From contig NZ_AP023057.1 of the NCBI RefSeq assembly GCF_016629565.1, positions 1,178,001-1,242,000 on the forward strand: a stretch of DNA of 64,000 bases, written 5' to 3'. Source of the stretch: Nitratiruptor sp. YY08-10. Its GTDB lineage: Bacteria; Campylobacterota; Campylobacteria; Campylobacterales; Nitratiruptoraceae. The position numbers and the translations under genes are program-made. Position 1 is the first letter of the stretch. Each line of letters starts with the position of its first letter. The notes beneath the pieces were generated by a model. That model did no database searches. It saw only the letters and a program-made list of their open reading frames with translations, and was not told where the DNA came from. Below, piece after piece: positions 36,201 to 45,130 of the stretch.

Positions 36201-36275
36201 GGCCCCATCGTCTAGCGGTTAGGACACCGCCCTTTCACGGCGGTGACGGGGGTTCGAGTCCCCCTGGGGTCGCCA
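36201..36275 (+). tRNA. tRNA-Glu (TTC)
   Basis: A complete 75-nt cloverleaf with encoded CCA. Acceptor GGCCCCA pairs with TGGGGTC (one G-T). Anticodon stem CCGCC/GGCGG holds loop CTTTCAC with anticodon TTC at 36234-36236. T arm GGGGG-TTCGAGT-CCCCC. It stands alone on plus between two minus-strand operons. No strong promoter hexamers are evident upstream, though TAATAT at about 36177-36182 could serve. Confidence 0.95.
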
Positions 36276-36277
36276 CT

Positions 36278-36691
36278 TCAGCTTTCTGGCTTTTCCTGCT
36301 CTTCAAGATCATCGAGATATTCTGCCATTGGATCGTTTGGATCTTTAATTGCCTTATCCATTGTTTTATCTACATATTTTGCATCTTCGTCCCGAGGATC
36401 ACTACTTGCATCTTTGAACATATGTACATCGATATGATTATGGCGTCGTATCTCTTCCAAAATCTCTTCTTGAATAGCTGCTTCCTCATCGTCAATAGCA
36501 CATATTTTTGTCGCTTTCTCTTCATCGAGGAGCTTTTGTTCCAATTCCAACTCTTTTTTGACAATCTCTTCATTTTGCATATATTTATGAAGGAGTTTTA
36601 AAACCTCAAGTTGTGCTTCTGTACCCAATTTCCCAAAACTCTCAGCCACATATGCCTTTAATTCGGCGATATTTCCTGGTATTTTCATCAT
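36278..36691 (-). CDS. Acidic helical protein of unknown function
   Basis: A 137-aa soluble protein, strongly acidic, with a helical and probably coiled-coil centre (about residues 40-85, rich in E, K, L) and a disordered, Asp-rich C-terminus (DPRDEDAKYVDKTMDKAIKD). I do not recognise a family. Its ATG overlaps the ABC exporter stop by 4 bases (ATGA), so it is the last gene of that operon. It ends two bases from the tRNA-Glu 3' end. Confidence 0.7.
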   Translation of the reverse strand: MMKIPGNIAELKAYVAESFGKLGTEAQLEVLKLLHKYMQNEEIVKKELELEQKLLDEEKATKICAIDDEEAAIQEEILEEIRRHNHIDVHMFKDASSDPRDEDAKYVDKTMDKAIKDPNDPMAEYLDDLEEQEKPES

Positions 36692-38463
36692 TCATCCTTT
36701 TTATGTTGTTCTTCAGATAGTATACACAAATTTCTTTCTAATTCCTCTTTATATTTATGAAAATCCATATGACGGACAATTTGGCCATGTTCCATAAAAA
36801 ATATTTCGTCAGCTTCTTGAATGGTGCTTGGCCTATGAGCAATTAAAAGCGTGGTCCGACGGCTGAAAAAATCTTTTAATGCACAAAAAAGAAGTTTTTC
36901 CGTCTCCATATCAATAGCAGACGTTGCCTCATCCAAAATCACGACTGCTGGATCTTGCAAAATCATCCTAGCAATTGCTATTCTTTGTCTCTCTCCCCCA
37001 CTCAGTCTCACCCCACCTTTGCCAACAACTGTCTGTAATCCATCAGGCAGTTTTGCTACTACATCATAAATTTGAGCTAGTTTTAAAGCTTTTGTGACCT
37101 CTTCTTCTTTAAAATCTCTTCCAAGAGTTACATTAAACCAGATGGTATCATTAAATAGCACTGGCGTTTGAAGCACTAACATCACATTTTCTCTAATAAC
37201 ATCTAGACCGATTCTTTTATAAGAGATGTCATTATAAAAAATATCTCCTCTATCTGGCTCATAAAAGCCTACCAAAAGCCTACTAAGTGTCGTTTTGCCA
37301 CTGCCACTTGCACCAACTATCGCTGTTATTTTTTCGGCTTCAATTTTTAAATCAATCCCTTTTAGCACAGGCTTATTTTCATAATACTCAAACCACACAT
37401 CTTTGAGTTCAATTTGAACTGGTGTTTTTTTAAATGGATTATTTATATGAGGATAATTTGGCTCATTTTTTAGCATCAAAAGCTCATTAATTCTTTGAAG
37501 AGCTATATCGGCACTCTTTTTTGTATAAATGATATTAATTAAATCTTGAATTGGTATCATCATAAACCACAAATACCCAAATACAGCTAACATCAGTCCG
37601 ATAGAAAGATTACTGTATGCAACTGCAATAATACCAGCAGCTCGAAAGATTTCAAAGCCAGCTACAAAGAGTAAAAAACTTACTCTAGCACCTGCTTCGC
37701 TTTTATAGGAAAAAGCAATTGATTTGTTTTTAATCTCTTTTGCCAAGAAAAAAAGATTTTGAAAAAAGTATCGCTCTTTATTGACAGCTCGGATTTGATC
37801 AAAAAGCTCCAACGTCTCTGTTAGAGCATTTTGAAATATCTCGATAGAGAGATTTTCTTGTTTTTTCAGTTTTGCCACATTTCTTGCAAGTTTGCTTGAA
37901 AAAACAACTACTAAAGGATTTAAAAAAATTATAAACAGCGCTAACTGCCAATGAATCCAAACTAAAACTATACAAACTCCAACAAGCGTTAAAAGACTTA
38001 TCAAAAACTTGCTAATTCCAGAACTTAAAAAGGTATCAATCGTTTCAATATCTGTAATAAGCCTTGAAACAACTTTACCGCTTCCAAGAAGCTCAAACTC
38101 TTTCAGTGCCACCTTTTCTAAATGCTCTAAAACCCTCTTTCTTAGATTGTAACTAATCGTTTTGGATATTGTTTGAAACACTCTTATTTGCATCACTTGC
38201 AAAAAAACATACATTCCCCGCAAAATAAGCGTCAATGCCAAAACAATGAGTGTGTAATATAGCGGTGATCCACTGCCAAAAGTTACATCAATAAAAGCAA
38301 TAAGTTTACCTGGTTTATGAAGCAATACCTCATCCACAAGCAAAGGCATCAAAAGAGGCGTTGGCACACTGGCAATAACAGCTAAAAGGGCAAAAATCTG
38401 CCCTAGCAAAAAGGCTTTTTTATGTTTTACAATCTGTTTATAAATAGTTTGCCAACTATACAT
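36688..38463 (-). CDS. ABC exporter, fused permease-ATPase (MsbA-like)
   Basis: A 591-aa half-transporter. Six membrane helices occupy residues 15-300; the ATPase domain follows with Walker A VGASGSGKTTLS near residue 375, Q-loop LQTPVLFN, signature RLSGGERQRIAIARM near 478, Walker B AVVILDEATSAID near 500 and the switch His in LLIAHRPST. The type covers lipid A flippases (MsbA), glycan flippases such as PglK, and peptide exporters; substrate cannot be told by eye. It is far from the pgl cluster, and its neighbours are a multiheme cytochrome and hemH. It overlaps the cytochrome gene by 8 bases. Confidence 0.88.
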   Translation of the reverse strand: MYSWQTIYKQIVKHKKAFLLGQIFALLAVIASVPTPLLMPLLVDEVLLHKPGKLIAFIDVTFGSGSPLYYTLIVLALTLILRGMYVFLQVMQIRVFQTISKTISYNLRKRVLEHLEKVALKEFELLGSGKVVSRLITDIETIDTFLSSGISKFLISLLTLVGVCIVLVWIHWQLALFIIFLNPLVVVFSSKLARNVAKLKKQENLSIEIFQNALTETLELFDQIRAVNKERYFFQNLFFLAKEIKNKSIAFSYKSEAGARVSFLLFVAGFEIFRAAGIIAVAYSNLSIGLMLAVFGYLWFMMIPIQDLINIIYTKKSADIALQRINELLMLKNEPNYPHINNPFKKTPVQIELKDVWFEYYENKPVLKGIDLKIEAEKITAIVGASGSGKTTLSRLLVGFYEPDRGDIFYNDISYKRIGLDVIRENVMLVLQTPVLFNDTIWFNVTLGRDFKEEEVTKALKLAQIYDVVAKLPDGLQTVVGKGGVRLSGGERQRIAIARMILQDPAVVILDEATSAIDMETEKLLFCALKDFFSRRTTLLIAHRPSTIQEADEIFFMEHGQIVRHMDFHKYKEELERNLCILSEEQHKKDE

Positions 38464-39550
38464 GGAACTCTTTTTTCTTAAAGACTATAAATTTTGTTGG
38501 GAGTCCAAACTTTTTAGCCATCTTTGGATTCACTTTATAAAAACCAAATATTATCTCTATGGTATATCCTTTTTTAGGATGCAAATCAAAAGTTACTACT
38601 CTTTTCTCGCCTGCTTTTAGCATCGTGTCTTTTACCACCTCAGTTGCTACCCAAGGAGGAGTTGGTTTGCCATCTTTTCCAATAATTCGTACAAATGTAA
38701 GCTCTTGCTCTTTTAAAAGCTTGCCTCCTCGCTTATGTTTTACAATAAGCTTTGCCAAACGCAATGGATGGAGTAAAAACGCATGCGGTGCGTCGTTTGT
38801 TAGGCGAATTTGAAGAGGATCTTTTTTTATTAAATCTATATGAAGATATTTTGCTAAAAATTCTGGCTTTATACTTACTCCTGCAAATCCATGAAATGCG
38901 TGCGTTGGTGTCTCAACGCGATCGCTAAGGTTCCCTTCAACTTGGGGCATATGGCAGGTTATGCAGTTTTGCTTCAGAGTATTGTTATTCTCAGTTTGGC
39001 ATACAACAAACCCATGCTCATTTTGTTTATGGGAGTGGCAGCCCATGCAAGTTTCGCCATTTTTGTGGATTGGATTGGTATTGATGATTTTATGGTATTC
39101 ACTTCTTACTTCCGGATTGCGCGTTCCATAATAAACCCCTTTTTTAGGTAGTATCTCATTTTTATTTGCTTTGGCATGCTTTTCAATAGATTTGATTCTA
39201 TGACAATAGGCACAAGAAATTGCCTGCTCATATCCAAATTTTTTTGGATCCATAGAAGCGATTCTTTTATCTTTGAGAGTCGGAGTGTGGCATTTCGCAC
39301 ATACATACTCTTTTGCTTTACTTGCTTTTGCGTGTAACTCAAAAATCTTTTTATGGACAGGATCTCTGTAAATTGTGGAGTTAAAGTGAGGAGATGTTTT
39401 ATACTCATCATAGATATCAAGATGGCAACGAATACATTGATGGGTTTTGGCGAAGTCCCCTTTGATATCCATTGAGTGTTTGGTAGTACTTCCTGCAAAG
39501 ATATTGGCATAAGCCCATACGGCAACTCCCAAAAGAATCAGACGTCTCAT
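38456..39550 (-). CDS. Pentaheme c-type cytochrome (cytochrome c554-like), paralog 1
   Basis: A 364-aa periplasmic protein with a signal peptide (about residues 1-20) and five CxxCH heme sites at residues 39-43, 84-88, 113-117, 168-172 and 196-200. The heme part resembles cytochrome c554 (H-x-x-Y near heme 1, THAFHGFAG after heme 5). A C-terminal domain of about 130 residues without hemes has GKDGKPTPPWVATEVVKDTM. A second gene at 54675-55763 encodes a clear paralog with identical heme spacing order. Redox partner and substrate are unknown; nitrogen or sulfur respiration are possibilities. It overlaps the deacetylase gene by 4 bases. Confidence 0.88.
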   Translation of the reverse strand: MRRLILLGVAVWAYANIFAGSTTKHSMDIKGDFAKTHQCIRCHLDIYDEYKTSPHFNSTIYRDPVHKKIFELHAKASKAKEYVCAKCHTPTLKDKRIASMDPKKFGYEQAISCAYCHRIKSIEKHAKANKNEILPKKGVYYGTRNPEVRSEYHKIINTNPIHKNGETCMGCHSHKQNEHGFVVCQTENNNTLKQNCITCHMPQVEGNLSDRVETPTHAFHGFAGVSIKPEFLAKYLHIDLIKKDPLQIRLTNDAPHAFLLHPLRLAKLIVKHKRGGKLLKEQELTFVRIIGKDGKPTPPWVATEVVKDTMLKAGEKRVVTFDLHPKKGYTIEIIFGFYKVNPKMAKKFGLPTKFIVFKKKEFHV

Positions 39551-40455
39551 AGCTCATCCTTTGTAAGTTCTTCCAGTGTGACAGCTACACTTGTCGCTAA
39601 AGAATCAAGGTTATACCCACCCTCTAATAAAAAAGCCACTGGCTTATCACCTGCAAATTGCAAGATTTTTTGCACTAATGCCCGCAAACCCTCAAATGTA
39701 ATCTGTGCAGTTGATATCGCTTCATCCCTCATCAAATCATATCCGGCACTCACTAGCACTATATCAAAATCAAACCATTTTGGAAGATCTTCATAAAGCT
39801 TCAAAAGCTCTTCATCTTTGCAGTAATCCCCATATGGCCTGTTGATATTAAAACCCTCGCCTTTTCCTTCTCCTTTTTCTTCTACGCTTCCGGTAAAATA
39901 GGGATAATTGTTGTGCTCATGCGTGCTAAAATAACACACTGTATCATCGCTATAAAAGATATCTTGCGTGCCATTTCCATGATGCACATCAAAGTCTATT
40001 ATCATCACCTTTCTAAATCCTTTGCTTTGCGCATACCTCGCCATCAACGCAACATTGTTAAAGATGCAAAACCCTTGTCCCGTTCTTCTTTCGGCATGAT
40101 GACCTGGAGGGCGAATATTGAGAAATGCTCTTTTGATTTCATCACTTGTAAAAGCATCGATAATTGGCATCGTCGATCCTGCTGCATAGCTTGCAACCTC
40201 AAAGCTTTTTGGAGTTAAAAGCGTATCTTCGTTTAAGATAAAACGGTACCCTTCTTCATAGGCTCTCTCAACCCACTCTACATAGTGCGCTTCATGTATC
40301 TTTTTCAGATCCTCTTTGCTGGCTTTTTTTATAGGAAAACGCTTTAAAGGAAAATTACGCGCTACTTCATCAATCACTTCTACACGTGCAGGCCGCTCAA
40401 TATGCTCATCGCTTCCATGTTCAGTAAATATTGGATCGTAGACGTAGCCTACCAT
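39547..40455 (-). CDS. Histone-deacetylase-family (class II-like) amidohydrolase
   Basis: A 302-aa zinc hydrolase. All signatures are present: RPPGHHAE near residue 133 (catalytic His pair), FCIFNNVALMA, IIDFDVHHGNGTQDIF near 175 (zinc Asp and His), VSAGYD near 253 (zinc Asp) and LLEGGYN near 288. In bacteria such enzymes remove acetyl groups from small polyamines or from proteins; substrate is unknown. It is embedded between the cytochrome (4-base overlap) and hemH (1-base gap), so it is cotranscribed with them. Confidence 0.9.
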   Translation of the reverse strand: MVGYVYDPIFTEHGSDEHIERPARVEVIDEVARNFPLKRFPIKKASKEDLKKIHEAHYVEWVERAYEEGYRFILNEDTLLTPKSFEVASYAAGSTMPIIDAFTSDEIKRAFLNIRPPGHHAERRTGQGFCIFNNVALMARYAQSKGFRKVMIIDFDVHHGNGTQDIFYSDDTVCYFSTHEHNNYPYFTGSVEEKGEGKGEGFNINRPYGDYCKDEELLKLYEDLPKWFDFDIVLVSAGYDLMRDEAISTAQITFEGLRALVQKILQFAGDKPVAFLLEGGYNLDSLATSVAVTLEELTKDEL

Positions 40456-40456
40456 T

Positions 40457-41386
40457 TTACATCCTTTGATAAATATCTACTAAAGCCTCCACAAAAAGAT
40501 CGCTATCATTGACACACTGGGCAACTCTATACTCTTTGATACCAAGCACTTTTGCTATCTCTTTATATTCGATATGGAGTTCAAACTCTGTTTCACTGTT
40601 GTCGAGGGTAAAAGAGATCGGATAAACAAGAACTTTTTTCCCTTTCATCTCTTTAAGCTTTTCATCGAGTCCAGGCTCTAACCATTTTACAGGTCCGAGT
40701 TTGGATTGAAATGCAAGATGATAATCTGAAAATCTATTTCCAAGCATCGAAGATAAAATCTTTACATGTTCTTGCACCTCTTGCAAATAGGGATCACCCT
40801 TTTCGATGATTTTTTGGGGCAGTGAATGGGCACTAAAAATAAGTTCATACTCATTTGCATCCTCACCATCCAAAGCCTCTTCAATTTTATCTATTATCGC
40901 TTGGTTATAAACTCTATTTTCATAAAATTTTGTTATATCGTGAAATCTGGCATGAAATCCTAGCCCTTTTGCCGTGTTGTAAAAATCTTCCAGACTCGAT
41001 TTTGTAGTAGTTGTAGAATAATGAGGATAAAGCGGTATCAAAAAAACCTCATGTACATTATGATACATAAGCTCTTTTATCGCTTCTTTTGCAAATGGAG
41101 GGGTATAGCGCATCGCTTTAGTTACATATACATTAGGTAAACGTTTTTGCAGTTTTTCTATCAATCTATCGGTATAGTAATTAAGTGGACTCTTTCCACC
41201 AAGTTTTTCATAGTTGCTTTTTGCTTCTTTTTTTCTACTTTGCGTAATCATATACGCGACAAATTTTCTTAGAAGATCATTTCGAATCGGTAAAATATTT
41301 TGGTCATTGAACATATTTTTTAAAAAAAGCTCTACCTCATCTAAATTGTTTGGACCACCCATATTGAGTAAAACTATCGCTTTCAT
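40457..41386 (-). CDS. hemH: Ferrochelatase
   Basis: A 309-aa enzyme that inserts Fe2+ into protoporphyrin IX. Signatures: VLLNMGGPNNLDEVELFLKNMF at the start, FLIPLYPHYSTTTTKSS near residue 118, the catalytic His in IFSAHSLPQKIIEKGDPY near residue 183, and WLEPGLDEKL near 240 with the conserved Glu in YPISFTLDNSETEFEL. Heme supply fits its place next to a multiheme cytochrome gene. It overlaps the FAD enzyme gene by 4 bases. Confidence 0.95.
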   Translation of the reverse strand: MKAIVLLNMGGPNNLDEVELFLKNMFNDQNILPIRNDLLRKFVAYMITQSRKKEAKSNYEKLGGKSPLNYYTDRLIEKLQKRLPNVYVTKAMRYTPPFAKEAIKELMYHNVHEVFLIPLYPHYSTTTTKSSLEDFYNTAKGLGFHARFHDITKFYENRVYNQAIIDKIEEALDGEDANEYELIFSAHSLPQKIIEKGDPYLQEVQEHVKILSSMLGNRFSDYHLAFQSKLGPVKWLEPGLDEKLKEMKGKKVLVYPISFTLDNSETEFELHIEYKEIAKVLGIKEYRVAQCVNDSDLFVEALVDIYQRM

Positions 41387-42411
41387 CTCTTTCCTTTTTT
41401 CAAGTAGCGTATGAAATATCGATCCACATCAAGTTCCCAAGGAATGGGACAGTTTCCGATCAAATGATCACTCAGTATTTTAGCCACAAAGGGACCAAAA
41501 ACAAAACCTCTGCCACCAAGACCATTGATAATATAGATACCTTTGCGTGGCATTTGAGATAGATCCAATCTTTTAAAATTGGTTATACGGGGTACTTTTT
41601 TTGTATCAATCAATTCCCCAATGATTGGGAGATGATCGTTGACGCTACTGCGTATGCCGCAATACATCTGTTCAATTTCATAGGAAAACTCTCCTACTAC
41701 TTTTTTCGCCTCATCAAACAAAAAAGATGGGGGTTGAGGCTTGGATGGAGATTCAAGCCTTTGATGCGTTGCCCCAATTGCAACGATACCATCGATATTG
41801 GCCGAGACTGAAACCTTTTGATGGATCGAATATGGTAAAGCTAGCTTGGTGCGAACATCGAATCGCACGCCACTTGTTTTCCCAATCGTTACATAGGGCT
41901 CATCGATCAGCTGATCCCATGCCCCGGTAGCCAAGATAACCTTTTTTGCTTGCAAAGCGCCGACTTGGAAAAAATCTCCTTTTTTCTCAATTGATGCTTC
42001 AAAAAAAAATGTATCGATATTATGTAAAAGGTGTTCTAAATAAGGTTTTGCTTTAAGTATACCGGCTTTTGGAAAGAAAAAGCCATTTGCTTTTTTCTCA
42101 TATTCAATATCTAAATAGCGCTCTAATCCTTCAAATGTCTCATTTTCCTTAGGAAGTCTTAGAAGTCCAGTTTGATAAAAATAGCGTGATTGTTCATATC
42201 GTTTTACAGTAAACCGAAAAGCCTCATTTGTCCATCGCTGAATAGGACCACCTTTGCCAATGCGAGGCGTGATAAACGCCCCTGCAGCACCACTGCCCCC
42301 GGCAGCTATATCGCTTTGCTCTACAACTGCAACTTTTACACCAGCTTTTTTTAAAAAATAGGCAGTATGTGCGCCGGCACTCCCCGCCCCTATGATAAGA
42401 AAATCGTACAT
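41383..42411 (-). CDS. FAD-dependent oxidoreductase, DAO family (MnmC C-domain/glycine-oxidase-like)
   Basis: A 342-aa flavoenzyme. The N-terminal FAD-binding motif is IIGAGSAGAHTAYFLKKAGVKVAVVEQ; next comes GGSGAAGAFITPRIGKGGP, close to the GGSG-x-A-G-A segment of the MnmC oxidase domain that works on the tRNA wobble uridine; the C-terminal YIINGLGGRGFVFGPFVAKIL is also MnmC-like. MnmC in E. coli is a fusion of methyltransferase and oxidase; here only the oxidase half exists. A simple amino-acid oxidase is the alternative. It shares one base with glyS. Confidence 0.75.
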   Translation of the reverse strand: MYDFLIIGAGSAGAHTAYFLKKAGVKVAVVEQSDIAAGGSGAAGAFITPRIGKGGPIQRWTNEAFRFTVKRYEQSRYFYQTGLLRLPKENETFEGLERYLDIEYEKKANGFFFPKAGILKAKPYLEHLLHNIDTFFFEASIEKKGDFFQVGALQAKKVILATGAWDQLIDEPYVTIGKTSGVRFDVRTKLALPYSIHQKVSVSANIDGIVAIGATHQRLESPSKPQPPSFLFDEAKKVVGEFSYEIEQMYCGIRSSVNDHLPIIGELIDTKKVPRITNFKRLDLSQMPRKGIYIINGLGGRGFVFGPFVAKILSDHLIGNCPIPWELDVDRYFIRYLKKGKR

Positions 42412-44447
42412 TACACGCTGATCTCTTTAATGTCAGCTATCTCTTTAAAAGCTTTATAGATTGAGGCAATCAGATTTTTTCTGTTTTGACGCAAACGTTC
42501 ATCTTCAGCATTGACCAAAACATTGTCAAAGAAAAGATCGATATCATGCTTGAGGCCAAAAAGTGCATCTAAACGGGATTCATAATCTGGATATGATTTT
42601 TCGTATACTTCTTGAAACCGATCCCAAAGCCTTTTTTCATAATCGCTTTCAAAAAGATTTTCATCTACTGGAGTCTCTTTTGATACATCCACATCTTTGA
42701 CAATGTTCGCAACTCTCTTGAAAGTGGTAAAAATATCTTTAAAATCGCTGCTTTCTACAATTGCGGCCAATGCTTTAATTTTCTTGTCTATTTGAACAAG
42801 ATCTCTTTCACCACTCTCAATAACTGCTTTGATCACAGATGGATTGACATCATAAAATTGATTAATCCGCTCAATAAAGAAGTTTTCTAACTTTTTCGTA
42901 TCAAAATCTTTGTACTCACTCTTAATCTCATCAAAAATCTTTGAAATATCAAAATCAAGATTATAGGCTAACACAATTCGAATCACGCCATTTGCTGCAC
43001 GTCGCAATCCAAAAGGATCTCTTGATCCTGTTGGAATTTTTCCTACACTAAATAGAGCCATCAACGTATCAAGTTTTTTTGATAAAGCAACGATCGCACT
43101 AAAAAGCGTTGAAGGAAGCTCACTCTCTTCCCCGCTCGGCAGGTACTGCTCTTTGATAGCAAGCGCTACCACTTCATCTTCACCCTGCGCGAGAGCGTAG
43201 TAATAGCCCATAATCCCTTGAAGCTCTGTAAATTCATAGACCATTTCTGTAAGCAGATCTGCGTAACTGAGCATGATAGCACGTTCCAATAGTGCCTTTG
43301 TAACACCTGGTTCGCTAAAAAGCGCATTATAGTGTTCTAAAAGATGGTTAGCAATTTTGAGTTCACGTACCTCTTTATCAAAAAGTGTTCCAAGCCCATC
43401 CATAAACACTACATTTTCAAGCTCTTCGAAATTGAGTCCTTTTTTGAGATCATTTTCCCAAAAAAAGAGGGCATCGGAAAGTCTGGCTTTTAGTACCCGC
43501 TCGTTTCCTTTAACAATCAGCGAAAAATCATCTGTATAGGCATTGCTAACAAAAACGAATCCATTTTGCAATTTCCCCTCTTTATACACAGGGAAATAGC
43601 GCTGATGCTCTTTCATACTGGTTACGATAACCTCAGGAGGAAGTTGCAAAAACTTCTCTTCAAAACTTCCTTTCAAAGCCGTCGGAAACTCTGTGATAGC
43701 AACAACCTCAGCAAGAAGGTTTTCATCTTTTTCTATAACAACTCCCTCTTTCTCAATATTTGCAAATTCTGCATCTATCTTTTCATATCGAGCCTCAGGA
43801 AAGAGAAGCACACCGCCATTCTTCAGCTTCTCAAAATACTCTTTTGCATTCGCCACTTGGACCGGTTCAGTAGATACGCTTCTATGCAAATAGGTATAGT
43901 TGGCGGTAGTAATGCCAAAAAGTTCAGCTTTGATAAAACTTTCACCAAGATTGATAATCCCCCACCGAATAGGTCTAATAAAAGAATCTTTCAAATTTCC
44001 CCATCGCATAGATTTGCCAAAATCGAGGGATTTGAGCCACTCATAGACCATCCCTGGAAGTATTTCGACAGATGGCTTACCAGCTATCTCTTTTTTATAA
44101 TATAAAATCTCAGTTGAACCACGTTTTGTTGTTGACAACTCTTCCACACGTACACCGCATTTTCTCGCAAAACCGGTTGCAGCAAGCGTCGGCTGACCAT
44201 CTTTAAAAGCTATGTGAAGCGGGGCTCCAAAAAATTCCTGATAGGTAGTATCTTGTTTCGTTTTAAAATTTCGATGCCACAAAACCAATCTTCTTGGAGT
44301 ATAGAAAAATTCAAATTCACATAAAAGACCATTGGCTTCGAGGATCTTTTCCCATTTTTTCTCAATATTTGGAAGCTCTTTCAAAAAAGGAATTGCAGGA
44401 AGCTCTTCGACGCCTATTTCGATCAGTAAAGGCTCTGTCATCATCAC
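42411..44447 (-). CDS. glyS: Glycyl-tRNA synthetase beta subunit
   Basis: A 678-aa beta chain of the alpha2-beta2 class II GlyRS. The N-terminus TEPLLIEIGVEELPA and PRRLVLWHRNF near residue 50 are family marks; SMRWGNLKDSFIRPIRWGIINLG, TSMKEHQRYFPVY near 285, and GSRDPFGLRRAANGVIRI near 470 follow, then a C-terminal anticodon-binding DALR-like part. The alpha subunit gene glyQ is not in the window. The exact start is one of three adjacent codons (GTG 44447, ATG 44444, ATG 44441) after AAAAAAGGG. Confidence 0.95.
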   Translation of the reverse strand: MMMTEPLLIEIGVEELPAIPFLKELPNIEKKWEKILEANGLLCEFEFFYTPRRLVLWHRNFKTKQDTTYQEFFGAPLHIAFKDGQPTLAATGFARKCGVRVEELSTTKRGSTEILYYKKEIAGKPSVEILPGMVYEWLKSLDFGKSMRWGNLKDSFIRPIRWGIINLGESFIKAELFGITTANYTYLHRSVSTEPVQVANAKEYFEKLKNGGVLLFPEARYEKIDAEFANIEKEGVVIEKDENLLAEVVAITEFPTALKGSFEEKFLQLPPEVIVTSMKEHQRYFPVYKEGKLQNGFVFVSNAYTDDFSLIVKGNERVLKARLSDALFFWENDLKKGLNFEELENVVFMDGLGTLFDKEVRELKIANHLLEHYNALFSEPGVTKALLERAIMLSYADLLTEMVYEFTELQGIMGYYYALAQGEDEVVALAIKEQYLPSGEESELPSTLFSAIVALSKKLDTLMALFSVGKIPTGSRDPFGLRRAANGVIRIVLAYNLDFDISKIFDEIKSEYKDFDTKKLENFFIERINQFYDVNPSVIKAVIESGERDLVQIDKKIKALAAIVESSDFKDIFTTFKRVANIVKDVDVSKETPVDENLFESDYEKRLWDRFQEVYEKSYPDYESRLDALFGLKHDIDLFFDNVLVNAEDERLRQNRKNLIASIYKAFKEIADIKEISV

Positions 44448-44475
44448 CCTTTTTTAGCTGCTATTGTATACTAAA

Positions 44476-44586
44476 TTAGTTTTCATCTCGCTTATGATGC
44501 CCCTTTTGATGATGATAACCCACAATAAGCCATATCATAAAAAGAACAAACGCCACTGTCATGATACCATCTACAATCTCTTTCAT
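44476..44586 (-). CDS. 36-aa single-helix membrane protein with His-rich tail
   Basis: A small frame below usual ORF cut-offs. It begins with ATG at 44586, eight bases after a good Shine-Dalgarno (AAAGGGG), and ends TAA at 44476-44478. The protein starts MKEIVDGIMTV, has one membrane helix (about residues 8-23, ending MIWLIVGY), and a tail YHHQKGHHKRDEN with four histidines. Good RBS, hydrophobic helix and positive-charged cytosolic tail argue for a real gene. It lies 28 bases before glyS in the same direction and divergent from the gene at 44612. A metal-binding or complex-stabilising role is a guess. Confidence 0.6.
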   Translation of the reverse strand: MKEIVDGIMTVAFVLFMIWLIVGYHHQKGHHKRDEN

Positions 44587-44599
44587 AGATCCCCTTTGT

Positions 44600-44605
44600 T
44601 ATAAT
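44600..44605 (+). promoter_or_regulatory. -10 element (TATAAT) implying a leaderless transcript
   Basis: TATAAT ends seven bases before the A of ATG 44612. With the normal spacing from -10 to +1, transcription begins at the start codon itself. No Shine-Dalgarno can fit between them. Confidence 0.65.
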
Positions 44606-44611
44606 GTCGCC

Positions 44612-45130
44612 ATGACGTATAAAACCCATATCGCATTTGCCGAATCGGTAGCGGTACCACCAATACTGGTATTGTACACACAAAATGCAATTTCCTATTT
44701 TGACTTACAAAATTTCATTATAGCCGTTGCTGTAGCGGCACTTTTGCCAGATCTAGATCATTTACACTCATACATTTCCAAAAAGATACCTATTCTACCG
44801 TTTATTATCACGCTGTTTGCAAAGCATAGAGGATTCACACACTCTCTCAAAGGAATAATTTCTGTCTATATTCTGACGATGCTTGCATTCATACCTCATA
44901 TCATACCTCTTAGCATTGCTGCAGGCATCATGATTGGATACCCTTTACATATTTTGGGAGATGCCATGACAACTCGAGGTATCAGCAACTTTTGTTGCGG
45001 TAAAAAACTTCTTATTCTTCCAAAACCCCTTCGCTTCTCCACAGGGTCATTCAAAGAGCATCTCTATTTTCTTTTTTTCTCAGGACTCATAGGTTTAGAA
45101 ATTTGGTTGATTAATCCATCTCTTTTGTAA
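44612..45130 (+). CDS. YdjM-type membrane-bound metal-dependent hydrolase (DUF457)
   Basis: A 172-aa membrane protein with four or five helices. The family motifs are present: YKTHIAFAES at the start, AALLPDLDHLHS near residue 47 (D-x-D-H), KHRGFTHSL near residue 70 and IGYPLHILGDAMTTRG near 110. These His and Asp residues suggest a metal site at the membrane. Start: the frame is open from 44561, but the -10 box at 44600-44605 places the RNA start at or just before ATG 44612, so translation is probably leaderless. Converges on trmL, overlapping it by 20 bases. Confidence 0.82.
   Translation: MTYKTHIAFAESVAVPPILVLYTQNAISYFDLQNFIIAVAVAALLPDLDHLHSYISKKIPILPFIITLFAKHRGFTHSLKGIISVYILTMLAFIPHIIPLSIAAGIMIGYPLHILGDAMTTRGISNFCCGKKLLILPKPLRFSTGSFKEHLYFLFFSGLIGLEIWLINPSLL

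Noticed and set aside
39106-39525. 139-aa minus-strand frame inside the cytochrome gene
   Set aside because: It is the shifted frame of a gene with five heme motifs.
44492-44683. 63-aa minus-strand frame
   Set aside because: It overlaps the leaderless-gene start and the 36-aa gene in another frame; it has many Trp, Tyr and Cys and no RBS, so it is a shadow.
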